Source: Marasmius tenuissimus (taxonomy: Eukaryota > Basidiomycota > Agaricomycetes > Agaricales > Marasmiaceae). Taken from it: a stretch of 64,000 nt of DNA. Both the position numbers and the translations under genes were made by a program. The stretch covers positions 2,542,001 to 2,606,000 of the forward strand of contig JAQOTA010000053.1 in the NCBI GenBank assembly GCA_029532415.1, written 5' to 3'. The notes under the pieces are model-generated. The model saw nothing but the letters and a program-made list of their open reading frames with translations, was not told the origin of the DNA and ran no database searches. The first letter of the stretch is position 1; every line of letters begins with the position of its first letter. Below, one piece after another: positions 1 through 12,500 of this stretch.

Positions 1-327
1 TTTTTTTCATCTAGACTTCTTTCTTGCTTACTACAGGTGCTCAGCGCTCAGCACTCAGCACCTAGCACTCGGACCTCAGCGTGTGTGAAACCTATTACTT
101 ATGTATAAAATCGACGACAACCAAAATATGGAATCTTGTGTTTGTATCCAGGTAGCTATTCTGTACATTATTATAAATCTACTTGACCGCTCATTCATGG
201 ATGTCGTGCCTATCGCTTACGGGGTATTGCTAAGATATTTGCATAGAAACGAGACATGGTCTAATGTCCTAGCACCTCTATGAGGTTTGCTGTCCGAACT
301 GATGAAGATAAGAGCTGAGGATGCTCT
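1..327. other. left-edge intergenic stretch, no gene seen
   Basis: No reading frame here resembles a known protein. Bases 38-80 hold an imperfect short tandem repeat built on a CTCAGCA-like unit. The rest is AT-rich and is probably the 3' flank of the oxidoreductase that ends at 328. Confidence 0.5.
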
Positions 328-1683
<1,356 letters not shown>

Positions 1684-2016
1684 GATGGTGAATTTTTTGC
1701 GATTTTCATGATGTTATGGTAGTAGTTTTTATAGGAATCTGGAAAGCAGATGGTGTGTGCTGGAACCCCTTGGAACAACCGGGTATTGGATACACCCGGT
1801 GAAGAATTTTTTAGCCGGTTGAATCGTTGATTGGTCAGTGCTTGGTCAGGACTAGATTGTCGAGTTCTCAGTCATCATGCATCATGCATCATGCCCGGCC
1901 ACGGCCCACACCTCATGGTAGGAAAGTATTGCGTGCTGTACAAGGTGTATACAAGGTAGGGAAGTAAACGTACATGCATTATAGATAATGACCTGAGTAT
2001 ACGACTTTTAGGATCG
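1684..2016. other. intergenic stretch with a short tandem repeat
   Basis: Upstream region of the OYE gene and 3' flank of the TPR gene. It contains three near-perfect copies of a 7-base unit (CATCATG-like) at about 1875-1895. No gene is seen. Confidence 0.5.
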
Positions 2017-4762
2017 CTAATCAGATTCCTGCTTCAATTCTTCCAGAACGTTCTCCAGTCTCGTCCATTCAGAGTCGTCTTCAAAACTTTCTCTTGTTCT
2101 CGTCATGAAACTCTTCACAATCGTCCGAGCCTGTAGACGCCACTTCTTCCCTGAGCCTGCCCCGGACTCCGCTCGCGGTGCCACATTCCGAAGAACGTCG
2201 ACAATCTCCTCGACCTCACTGACACCATCTATCCACACATCTCGTGCGGTGCCTCCTGCAACATCGATTTCGCCGCGGGCGATCTGACCCGCGTTGCTTT
2301 CTCGATAAGCATCCATCCATGCCTTCAGTGCGTCTTCCCACTTGCCTTGCCAGGTCATCAAACGAGCATAAGCACGGAAGACCCTAGCAGACGAAACATG
2401 GGGAAGAATGAATTTATTGAACAGGTCCAACACTCGCGGTAGGAGGCCATGGCCCTCGTTTGGGTTAAGTACAGGCCGAACATCCCCAGCACCTTGAGGG
2501 GCCTCAATCGCCTCGTCTGGGTTGGACGGGGCGCGTGTAACCGCATTAACGAGTCTGTCGAGAACATCCTCGTCAATTATCGTCTTGCCCTTGTTGCTAG
2601 TCTCTTGAACGAGACGCCCAAGAGCACGAGTGGCCTCTGCTAATTCACCAACATCGACGGCGACGATCATATAGTTGGCCCACATACGCCAATTGTCGTA
2701 GCTGTGTTTAAGTCCCTGTTTGAGTGCTCGGAAAGCGAGAACCTTGTTCGAACGTAAGCTTTCGCTTCCTCCCTGTCGTAGAAGTTAGGTATATCAGAGC
2801 AGGATTCAACATGGACGCAGAACATACCTTTTCGTCTCCCATGCGTATATAGATACTCGCCAAGTTGCTCCAGCTTTCCCCATCGTCTTCGTCTATTGAA
2901 ACGCATCTCGCGAACGCTTCTCTCGCACCCTCCCAATCCTCTAACCTCATACAAGCGCACCCAAGGATGAACCATGATCGTGATAGCAAGGGGTTAATCT
3001 TTGCTGCCCGCTTCAAACAATCCCTCGCGTCAGCAAACTCATTACGAGCAAAGTAATATCCCCCCAGTGACCTCATTGCTCGGCCCGACGTCTGGTTCGA
3101 GATCTCCCAAGCATGTTTATAATGCTCGACTGCCTTCTCAGGTTCCAAATCACCGAGAATACACCACAACTTGGCCTCACGAGCGGTATCGAGGACTCTC
3201 CTGCGTTTTACAGGGTCAGACGTGCCTGCTTTACCTCGCGAGATAACCGTGTCTGCTTCGATCTTGTTCCCCTCCAGAAGGTCTTGCACGATGGCAATCC
3301 CCTTGTCGGGCCGTTCAAGCGAGCCATAGCACTTGACGACCTCCTCCCACATCTCTAGCCTCTCGTAAATCTCCAATGCCGACCTGATGACTCCGAGACT
3401 GATAAAACGCGCTGCAAGCTCACGTTCCATCTCCCACCTAGACGGTAAAGGCATAGAATGGAAGTATCGCAAGCGTTCGGAAAGAGGAGCTGAATTGCCA
3501 GCATCGGATTCCATAGTGGTGGGCATCTGATCCACGAGGGCTTGGAGCTGCAGTGTCGAACGCTCGACTGTGCGCGTACGGGTAGACTCGAGACGTGAGC
3601 GGAGGAGGAGGGCCATTGTGTGGATCGACCAGTTACGTGGGTGGGTGATTACCCGAGTGACGAAGGGCGCCATTTGTTCAGACGTCAGTCCATGGAGAGG
3701 GGACGTGTTCTTGACGTTGAGACATAGCGCGAGGAGGATGCATTGGTCGAGGGGGTGGAGGGAAGGCTGGTTCGAAGGGTCGAGGTGTTTCAAACGGTCA
3801 GGGCGGGAAGAATCTGGTGATGACGACGTAAATTCGGTCTGTTCTAGGAGGGTATCATCGTTCAGTGCGAGAGTTTCGGGGACAACGGCGCTATCGGAGG
3901 GCGTGTCAGACGCGTCGAGTGAAGGATTGGATGAACCAGTCTTGTCGTCGGGTAGATGGCTTTCGGCTAAAAGAACAAGTTGTGATAAATCGGTCTGTTG
4001 GAACTTGGTACGCTTCCCAAGAGCACCTGTCAGCTCGTATTCGAGCCCCGTGGCTCGAGCCGACTTTACAAAGTGCTCAGCGGCAACTTTATCCTGCCTG
4101 AAATAGTGGTGAAGAAGACCAATCTCCAATGGTATCCGTCCAGCGAGCTCTCCGCTACCCTTCGAGAATGGGCTCTGCCATCGTTCGAATGTGGTCATCA
4201 ATTCGTCCGGTAACGGCACAGGTTCGTCAAGAACCTCTTGGTGAATTAGGTGTGCCCTCAAACGCCACCAAACAATCGACTGGCAATGCTTGTATGGCGC
4301 ATCGAGGAGAATCTGCGCGAGTCTGAGGAATGCCGCGACACGGGTAAGATGATACGCTGGCTCCCCACCATATGCCAGCTCTGCTACTGCCTGCTGATTA
4401 AGAGCCTCCTCTGTCACCGAGTCGAGCTTCAGAACCTCCAATAGCTTCACATTGAGATCTGGACCGGTCCAGTTCACCTGAACGAATGCATGCAGACATG
4501 CTATCGCGAGATTGAGCCTGAGAAGGTCGCTCTCTTCTTCATTGTCGGATAGAGAGGTAGAAGGTTCGAATAACGAGGGGATTCCTTGGTGAATGTCACT
4601 GGACAGTGGCCGAAACAATTTCTGCGCGATGGTCGAGGTGAGAGGGTCTCGGAAGCTGCCGTCCACGATTGTTTTGGCCATGTTTGCCGCAGGCGATTCG
4701 GCAGTTTGAGAGTCGTCCCATTTTCCTGAAAGCAATGCTTGCTCTATCAGCAATAGGTCCAT
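2017..4762 (-). CDS. EMW1: TTC27/Emw1-type TPR protein
   Basis: Tetratricopeptide-repeat protein of the TTC27 / yeast Emw1 family. The yeast gene is essential for maintenance of cell-wall proteins; the molecular role is still poorly known. Two exons: 2828-4762 and 2017-2772, joined across a 55 bp GT-AG intron in phase 0, giving 896 aa, close to the family size of about 840-900. The N-terminal half is helical without clear repeats. TPR units are evident from about residue 560 on, for example NPLLSRSWFILGCACMRLED and EDDGESWSNLASIYIRMGD. The sequence after the intron (DNWRMWANYMIVAVDVGELA) aligns with the conserved TTC27 C-terminal segment. The start codon lies 206 bp from the divergent gene at 4969, so the two probably share a promoter. 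Confidence 0.9.
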
Positions 4763-4968
4763 TCTTGCACGTCTTGGGGCGTTTAGAGGCTCTAGTAGAG
4801 TTCAGAAGAGAAATCGAGTCGCGATCTAAGGCGATCTGGAAAAAATCGACCAGCTTTGCTAATCATTGCACGTGGGTATAATCGATTTTTCGCCGCCAGG
4901 GGCATTTCGGTCAAAGCTATTGCCGGTTGCGGCGGATTGCTTGAAATTTGGTTTCTCTTCCTCCATCC
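4763..4968. promoter_or_regulatory. short bidirectional promoter region
   Basis: 206 bp separate the start codons of the minus-strand TPR gene and the plus-strand gene at 4969. No TATA box is obvious. The control signals for both genes must lie in or around this interval. Confidence 0.5.
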
Positions 4969-6166
4969 ATGACCGAACCGCGAAAAAGTACAGTATACGA
5001 CTTGACGAGTCTCCGTCTACATCCTGACGGAACCAGAGTCCTCCGCACGGAGAGTAATCAAAGGCTACGTGCCTCCAAATACTCTGTCCAAGATTCTCGA
5101 GGCAACTGGATTGCAACCGATGCTGGTGGGTCTGGACATGTAACACGTTACAGAACGTTACGGGAGGGAGGGAGAGAGCGTGCCGATGAAGATTTTGAGG
5201 ACGAATTAAAATCGCGTACAACCGACGAGGAGGGTCTTCTTCTCAAAGACTATCGGGCCAAAAAACGAAGGAAATTCCAGCATGATTTTGATTTCATTAG
5301 TTCATCGCCGATTCCGCAGCTCGGATCGAGTTTCCCCAAGCCAAACGGAACGGAAGACACTGGCCTTCCCCTACCCTCATCTGTACAGACTTATCTCCGG
5401 TTCTTAATGGGTTCTACGTGTTCTGACACGGTTTTTTTGCTCTCTTCAGGACTTGCTCAAGTGCATACATTACATGACCTGCCAATTCTATCACGAAAGA
5501 GGCCAGCTGCTCAACTCTTCCAGAGAGTTTCGGAAACAGAAGAAGATGCGACGTCTTGCGAAACTACAACAACCTACCAAAGCCGCTGGGGACGCGGAGG
5601 ATGACGGAGAGAACGAGGATGAATCTGACAGCGACTCGGATGAAGAGGATCATGATACCGACTCTGACGAGGACGACCGGTCTACTCGGCCAAACGGTCC
5701 TGAAGAGGTTAACGACTCCGATGAAGACGACGAGGAAAAAGAGGATAATAGAAGTTCCACCAGCGCTAAGAAGAAGCAAAAGAGGGAACGAAATCCCATC
5801 ATTGACATGTACAGGACTATGAATGGCTCTGCCTTAATGGCCTTGGGTGCGTACTTTGTAATCATGATGCGTGGACTTGGGCTGAATTTCACTATGTCAC
5901 CTCTAGGGATGCTGGTACAAGAACATATCACTGAAGTTTTACGGTCGCGGATACCTGAAGATTGGGAAGAAGGGCTTCAGGAGTTCGAGTCTGAGAACGA
6001 GAACGAAGAAGTGGAGGCCGAAAAATCATCTTCTGACGACGGAGAGAATGATACCCAACCCATTGAAGATACCCTACGACACAATGGCGAAGGCGGTCCC
6101 TCAAGAGATACCCTTTCTCCTACTTTTCACGACCTTGACCAGTCTTCTAGCTCAGATGAAGGTTGA
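4969..6166 (+). CDS. Rrn9-like acidic nuclear protein (putative RNA polymerase I initiation factor)
   Basis: Three exons: 4969-5382, 5450-5846 and 5907-6166 (356 aa). The second intron is 60 bp with no in-frame stop, so it reads through, but splicing it joins ALG to MLVQEHI and restores a continuous helix. The N-terminus has a compact conserved block (LRLHPDGTRVLRTESNQRLR, then GNWIATD). The middle has DLLKCIHYMTCQFYHERGQL followed by basic residues, as expected for the Rrn9 domain of Pol I core-factor subunits. A long Asp/Glu/Ser-rich linker follows (about residues 185-260), and then a helix with GSALMALGMLVQEHI. The tail is again acidic. The gene is real by splice structure and conserved-looking blocks; the Rrn9 assignment rests on recalled similarity and is moderate at best. 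Confidence 0.6.
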
Positions 6167-6445
6167 ACGTAAAACGTTAAACACTGAGACCATCTGTGAA
6201 CTCGTCATTTCTCCCTGTCCGAGTCAAGGGAACGAGTGTCCTCCTGAGGAAAGACGAGCGAGACTAATGTAGCCTGAATGCTGACGCGACACGACTGAGC
6301 AACGTGGGACGTCGTGCCCGAGGATTCCACGATATCGATGACGATCTGTATCGTAGGCCGCATTGTCGGAACACCACTAATATCATGTACCTAACTTGAG
6401 AGCAATGACAAGGACTCTCCTTGCCTTCTTCCTCCATAATCGGCA

Positions 6446-7886
6446 ATGAGTAAGGTTTTCAAGATCTTACCCACCACCCAACAATACGACTGGGGCAAAC
6501 AGGGTCGGCAATCCAAGGTTTACCAGCTCGCTCTATCCTCTCAGATCCCCAGTTTCCAGCAACTAGATGACGCCAAACCATATGCAGAACTCTGGATGGG
6601 AACACATCCAACATCTCCCTCTCATACGCTCTCAGATTCGTCTGTGAAGCTCTCAGAGTATCTGAAGGAACACCCAGAACTCATAGGGAACGATGTGTCA
6701 ACCAAGTTTCCGGACGGGAAGGAGGGAAATCTCCCATTCTTGTTCAAGGTGTGTGGTAGGCCCATCGTCTACTACCTTATTCCTGACTCTAAAGTCATCG
6801 TCGTCAGGTTCTGTCTATACAGAAGGCTCTGTCAATCCAAACGCACCCGGATAAACCAACCGCAGAAAAACTCCACGCAGAGAAGCCTGATGTGTACAAA
6901 GGTATGGAATTGTAGCGGTCGTTCATCACTGTTATGCTAACCTTGACATCCACTAGATCCCAACCACAAGCCCGAACTTGCACTCGCACTGACTCCATTC
7001 CGTGCCCTTTGTGGCTTCAAACCGCTTCCCAGCATAGCTCACGACCTCCAGAATACGCCAGAACTCTCCGCACTCATAGGCCCCACCATCATCGATGCAT
7101 TCATACAAGCCTCCAAAACTCATTCAGACGGAAAGGCTCCCGAGGCGAAGCAAGCTTTGAGGGATCTGTTTGCTGCGATCATGACCGCGCCGAAGGAGGA
7201 AGTCACGAAACAAGTCAGGAACATTGTCGGACGATACCGAGGTAGTGCTGAGGCAATCGAGAAGGAGTTGGTGTTGCGACTAAATGAGCAATTCCCGGAT
7301 GATATCGGTATCTTCTGCGTGTTCTTACTAAACTATGTCATCCTCCAGCCGGGTGAATCAATCTTCCTGGGAGCAGGCGAGCCTCACGCGTACGTCGATG
7401 GAGGTAAGAACATGCATCTTATCTCCCACTTCGCCAGCTGAGTGATCTCCAAACTTCACAGACATCATCGAGTGCATGGCTAACTCAGATAATGTCATTC
7501 GTGCTGGACTTACACCCAAGCTGATCGACGTTCCAAATCTCGTTTCTGGCCTTACCTACGTCCCCGGCGAGCCGGATAGACACAGAGTTGATCCATCTCC
7601 CTTCCCTGCATCTTCGCAGTCCAAACATTCAACACTCTACGACCCCCCGATCCCCGAGTTCTCCGTTGTCCAGGTTAAACTAAAAGAATCGCGAGAAAGT
7701 CATCCGTCTGTGCCGGGTCCCAGCATCATTGTAGCCGTGCAAGGGAAAGGAACCGTTCAGTGGGCAAACGACCATATCGATGTCAAGAACGGGGATGTTC
7801 TTTTCGTTGGTGCAGATACCAGCATCGACTTTACTTCGGAAGGTCCAGACGAACTTGTGCTATATCGTGCTTACGTGGTTGCGTGA
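6446..7886 (+). CDS. PMI40: mannose-6-phosphate isomerase
   Basis: Type I phosphomannose isomerase, a zinc enzyme that interconverts fructose-6-phosphate and mannose-6-phosphate and so feeds GDP-mannose, glycosylation and cell-wall synthesis in the cytosol. Four exons: 6446-6748, 6808-6901, 6957-7403 and 7462-7886 (422 aa, normal length). Expected metal ligands are visible: Gln112 and His114 in SIQTHPDKP, Glu139 in DPNHKPE, and a histidine in [12 protein letters not shown] near residue 277. The N-terminal signature [14 protein letters not shown] and the block [17 protein letters not shown] are both intact. The C-terminal cupin strand is complete. No defect is seen. Confidence 0.97.
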
Positions 7887-8192
7887 TTTACAAGAGAGCT
7901 GTTGTAATAGTAACCCAAGGGAAATCGTTTATTGCCAATTCGTAACTATTCGTTGCATCCAGATTCCAGAAGGCCTCTTCTGCGACCACGAATTATCTCC
8001 GGCCCGGTGGGCTCATCGCGATGAGCCTCCCAACCCCGCGTTCTCAGTCAGCAACTTTTCAAACATCCGCCTTTCGTTAAGAACGTATGTAGCTATCTTC
8101 AGTCAGCTTCCGAGTATCGCTCACAACGCAGGCGGTATAAAGGTCGCAATGAGGTCTTCTCATTCCGCCACATAAGCACCTAATCCACTAGA
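7887..8192 (+). promoter_or_regulatory. intergenic region with a TATA box for the NmrA-like gene
   Basis: A TATAAAG element at 8136-8142 lies 57 bp upstream of the ATG at 8193, a normal spacing for a fungal core promoter. The rest is the 3' flank of the isomerase gene. No other gene is seen. Confidence 0.5.
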
Positions 8193-9237
8193 ATGTCTGC
8201 CTACAACTCCTTTTGCATCGTCGGCGTTGGAGGCATAGGCACTCCCATCCTCAACGCATTCCTCTCTGCTGAAATTTCCCCACTAGTTCTCACCCGTAAA
8301 TCCTCCCCCAAAGCTTTCCCACCCTCCGTCAAGGTCGCGAAAGTCGACTTCCAGAACGTGGACGAGATTGCGGATGCTCTGAGGGAGCATAAAGTCGACG
8401 TGGTGATATCCACTGTCACACACGAAGCGATCTCGGTCCAGTACCTTCTCGCAGATGCCGCAAAGAAGACTGGTGTCAAGTTGTTCGTCCCATCGGAATT
8501 TGGAACCGTGACGGATGGTATCAGCGGTTACCCAGGGGAGAGTGAAGCGTCGCCATTGGTGTTGAAGGACAAGTTCGCTGGTATGTCACTATTCCGAGAA
8601 TGAAGACTCAGACTCTCACGAATGCTTGTGTAGCACATCTCAAGTCTATTGGATTGCCATACACTAGACTTTTTGTGAGTATCGCATATTGAACAGTGCA
8701 GTATGCTGATTCCTGAACGTCTCATCGAATTTTCGTCCACAGGTCGGCTCATTCTTCGAGTATATTCCGTGGATAACAGGACTCGCGGAGAACGGCAAGG
8801 TGAACATCGCTGGCAAGGGGGAGTCTCTGGCTTCTTTCACTGACGAAGCCGATGTCGGAGGTAAGTCATTTTCCTCTGTTCCTTGGTGTCTGTGTTTTTG
8901 TTGTTTACAAAAACCTGCAGGATTTCTCGTCCACATCCTTACAAGCCGGTCTCCCGCAGAGCTCGAGAACAAGTCCCTTCGGATTGAGGGAGACTGCATT
9001 TCTCTCGTTGATCTCGCGAAGCGTCTTCAGAAGGATGTTCAATATGTCGCCCGAGTGCCTGGAGAGCCGGCTCAGGTGAAAAACTACCTGGCGAGTCTTT
9101 TCGAGAGTGGCCGGGGAAGTGTTCGCTGGGACTATAGCCTCAACACGCAAAGGCAGGGAGGAGATGCGAACGACAACAAGCTCTGGCCAGGGCACCAATG
9201 GAAAACTCTTGCTGATTTCCAGTTGGGAGCTTCATAA
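8193..9237 (+). CDS. NmrA-like / isoflavone-reductase-like NAD(P)-binding protein
   Basis: Atypical short-chain dehydrogenase of the NmrA / isoflavone reductase-like family. Such proteins either reduce small phenolic substrates or sense NADP. Four exons: 8193-8580, 8634-8674 (only 41 bp), 8743-8860 and 8921-9237 (287 aa). The N-terminal Rossmann loop reads CIVGVGGIGTPILNAF. The next strand gives SPLVLTRKSS, the expected cofactor-binding basic residues. VKLFVPSEFG is the family hallmark. DEADVGGFLVHIL and the C-terminal helices are intact. The substrate is unknown. It stands alone, with no obvious pathway neighbours. Confidence 0.85.
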
Positions 9238-9563
9238 TTGATACCTGTATCATGTAGAGGTCAATTTGAACATGCATCTGTAAACAACCTTGACTGACAA
9301 GTCAACTATACGAACGCGGCAAGACTAACAGATCAGTAGAAGTTCACTGATGAACTGAGTGCTGGAGCCTGCGACGTTATGCCGCCCGACCCTCTTTCGC
9401 GACCTCTAGTTGGATAGCGTTGTGATGTCGCTCTCGTTATGAATCAATTGCGCATATAGCAGAATCGACACGACATTTTGATACTTGTACAGGGAAGCGA
9501 TAGCAATGGTGAAAACAGGCGAGAGAATGAAACAAGAAGAGGGAGTATATCATTAAGGCTAGT
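9238..9563. other. convergent 3' ends, no gene seen
   Basis: Spacer between the stop codon of the NmrA-like gene (+) and that of the ABC transporter (-). It must hold both 3' untranslated regions. No coding frame is convincing. Confidence 0.5.
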
Positions 9564-12500
9564 CTAGTGTTCGAGAGCCATTTCGTATAGGTGGTCCTTG
9601 TCCCCGGATTCATCGACCAATCTCCGCAACTTGCCACCTTCAACCTTTAACAGTTCTCGAGGACTATCGAACTCGGCCTAGGAAAGGTGTCAAAAGAGGT
9701 ATCACTGATGACATGAAGATTGGACTCACTATCGACCCTTCGTCGAGGACGAGCTGTGAAACAAGCACGAATGAGCATAGGAGTCGGCCATGATATAATC
9801 GACTGACAATCTTATCGGCGTCCATAATAGTTTGCAGTCGGTGGGCGACGGTTATCAGCGTCACATCGTCGCCCAGCTCCCGACGAAGTGAGGTTTGGAT
9901 AATTGAATCTGTATTGTAGTCTGTTTTCATTCGGATCAGTCGCTACTCAAGCACGTTGAAGGGTGGAGGCGTACCGATAGCGGATGTCGCTGCAAAGATA
10001 TTGATGAATCAGCATCATCCATGTTCGAGAGAATAAGCTTACCTTCGTCGAGAATGAAAAGTTTGCTCCCTCGAACGATGGCCCTCGCCAACGCGAGGAT
10101 CTGCCGCTGACCAACGGAGAGGTTGTTTCCTCCACTTGAGATAGCGCTGTCAAGTGTGATGCGATCCTGTTCCCCTTCTTGCTGGAGGGAGAAGAGTCCC
10201 GACGCCCGCAACGCATCGTTGAGCTGAGCGTCGTCGTACTGACCAAAGGGATCCAAGTTCTCGCGCACACTTCCACTGATGAGTTCGGGCTACATGACAG
10301 AGTGAGTGGCCTCTCAATAACATGCAAGAGCATTGATCCCTACCATTTGTGGAATGATGGTGATATTGGAGCGTACATCCTCGAGATTCAATTTTGACGT
10401 TGGAAGACCGTCATAGTAGACCTCGCCCTCGGTGGGAATGCATCGCAGGAGCGAAAGCATAAGAGAACTCTGTGGGAGTACAAGGTGAGCGTGTGTTTGT
10501 CGTAAGCGCAACCCAAAATTACCTTCCCGGATCCTGTTCGACCAACTGATTTTCTACGCTTAGTTATGAGACGGTGCGTAATGGTTAGCCACTCACCGAC
10601 TCCAATCCGTTCGCCAGACTTGACGGAGAAGGAGATGTTCTTCAAAACCTTTGGACCGTCCGGAGAGTATCTTGCTGCTAAGGTTTCTACCCGCAGCTCT
10701 CCGCTTGCAGGCCAGTAAGCGGGTGGTTTCCCATCAGCGGTGGGTTTGGGTTCCTGCTCGATGTTGATGTATCCGTTTATGCGCTCAAGGCTGAGATGGA
10801 TCGATTGAATCAGTCATCCTCGTTGCGGAGAGAATCAAACACGACAAACCTGTTACCTATAACACGCGGCTTAACACAGCTGGTTGAGTGGGAACAGATG
10901 TTGACCACGTACCTCGGATTTCGAACATGTTCACGAACCGGATCCACCACAGTATCATCCCACTAAACCCGACTAAAAGACTGTATGAGGAGAGTTCAAC
11001 AGAAGAAGTTCAAACATCTCACCAGCCATGTTGAGCGAATAACCGGTATTTGAGGGGTTTTGTTGAGCAACGTAGACAAGATAAACGGCCAACGCAGTGG
11101 AGAAGACGTTGCCAATTGCGTCAATACGGACGTCGATCCAGCGATTGAGGTTGTAGAACGTTCGTGCTGGCCGCGAATAATGGTTTATCCTCGAGCGAGA
11201 CTCCTTCTTAAAGTCCTCTTCCACTCCATAGGCACGAATCGAAGCTGACCAAGAACAAGATGAGTAACCACATTTTCAGATGCTGTCAACATGAAAACGT
11301 ACTGAGTCCTGCGATAGCTGACCCGAAGCTAGGAATACAATTGGTCAACACGTTACACCCAAAATCGAAAGTGCTTACTGCCCGAGAACAGGCGCCTTGG
11401 CGTTGGACATCTCACGCTTGACCGACATCTGTGATTTGATGTAGACCTGGCCACACCACAGGCCCATTATGGTGACTAATACCGCTGGCCCGAGGAATGC
11501 AGGCGTAAACACCACGACGGCGAAGAACTTCATGAGCATGTTGCTGGTCATAGCGATCAGCACAGCGAACATTTGACCAATGCTATCGTCGACTGGATTG
11601 CCCGGCGTCATTTAGAGAAAGAATTTGTTCAAATGGGGGACCTACTATCTCGAATATCCTGCGTACATCGGGTAATGACACGCGAAGTAGGCGTTCGATC
11701 AAGCCATCTGAGTGGAAGGTCAACATGGTGGATCCCTTGACAGAGAAGAGAAAAGCAAACCTCATTGTTGTCCCCAGTACGGACTTGACGAGCCTTTGAT
11801 GAATCGTCTTCGATGCTCGCAGGGCGCCCGAGACATAGAAAAGGAAGACGGCCGTATATCCGATAAGGATTAAGATGAGCATAGCACCTGGTCAATCGAA
11901 GAAGGTCAGTTTCAACTATGATAGATCACACAATGCCGTACCATAAACACTGAGATGGCTGCAAGGTTTTAGTGAGTATATGACTGGGAGACAAGCATGG
12001 AAAAGACGTACTACATCGGATCCACCTCTTCAGGAGGATGCTCATTGTATTGTTCAGCCCAATAACCCAAGTACCACACCTGCACGGTCTCGATCAGATC
12101 GGTGACCAGGAAGCATCCGACGAACATCAGATAAAAGAGTATGTAGCGTTGACCACCCAGGGAATGTAACCATAGCTTCACTAGGTATATCATCAGTGGA
12201 TTGGCTCGGACTCGACGCCAATAGGACCACTCACAGGCTGGCCAACCGAGGTGACCGAGTTCAACTTCCTCGGCAAGAATCAATTTCCCGTCCGACTTCA
12301 GTGCGTCTGTCGCGGGATCAATGACTTCGTCTGCTTTACGTTCAATTTCCTCTTCCGCTCGGACCTCGGCAGCAAGCTCTTTGTCCTTCGCTAGCGCGTC
12401 AGTGACCGATCCCTGACTAGAGACACGGCCGTCATGAAGAGAGATAACGTAGTCCGCGAGCGGTCGGACCATGGCCACATTATGGGTCTACAATTGAGCG

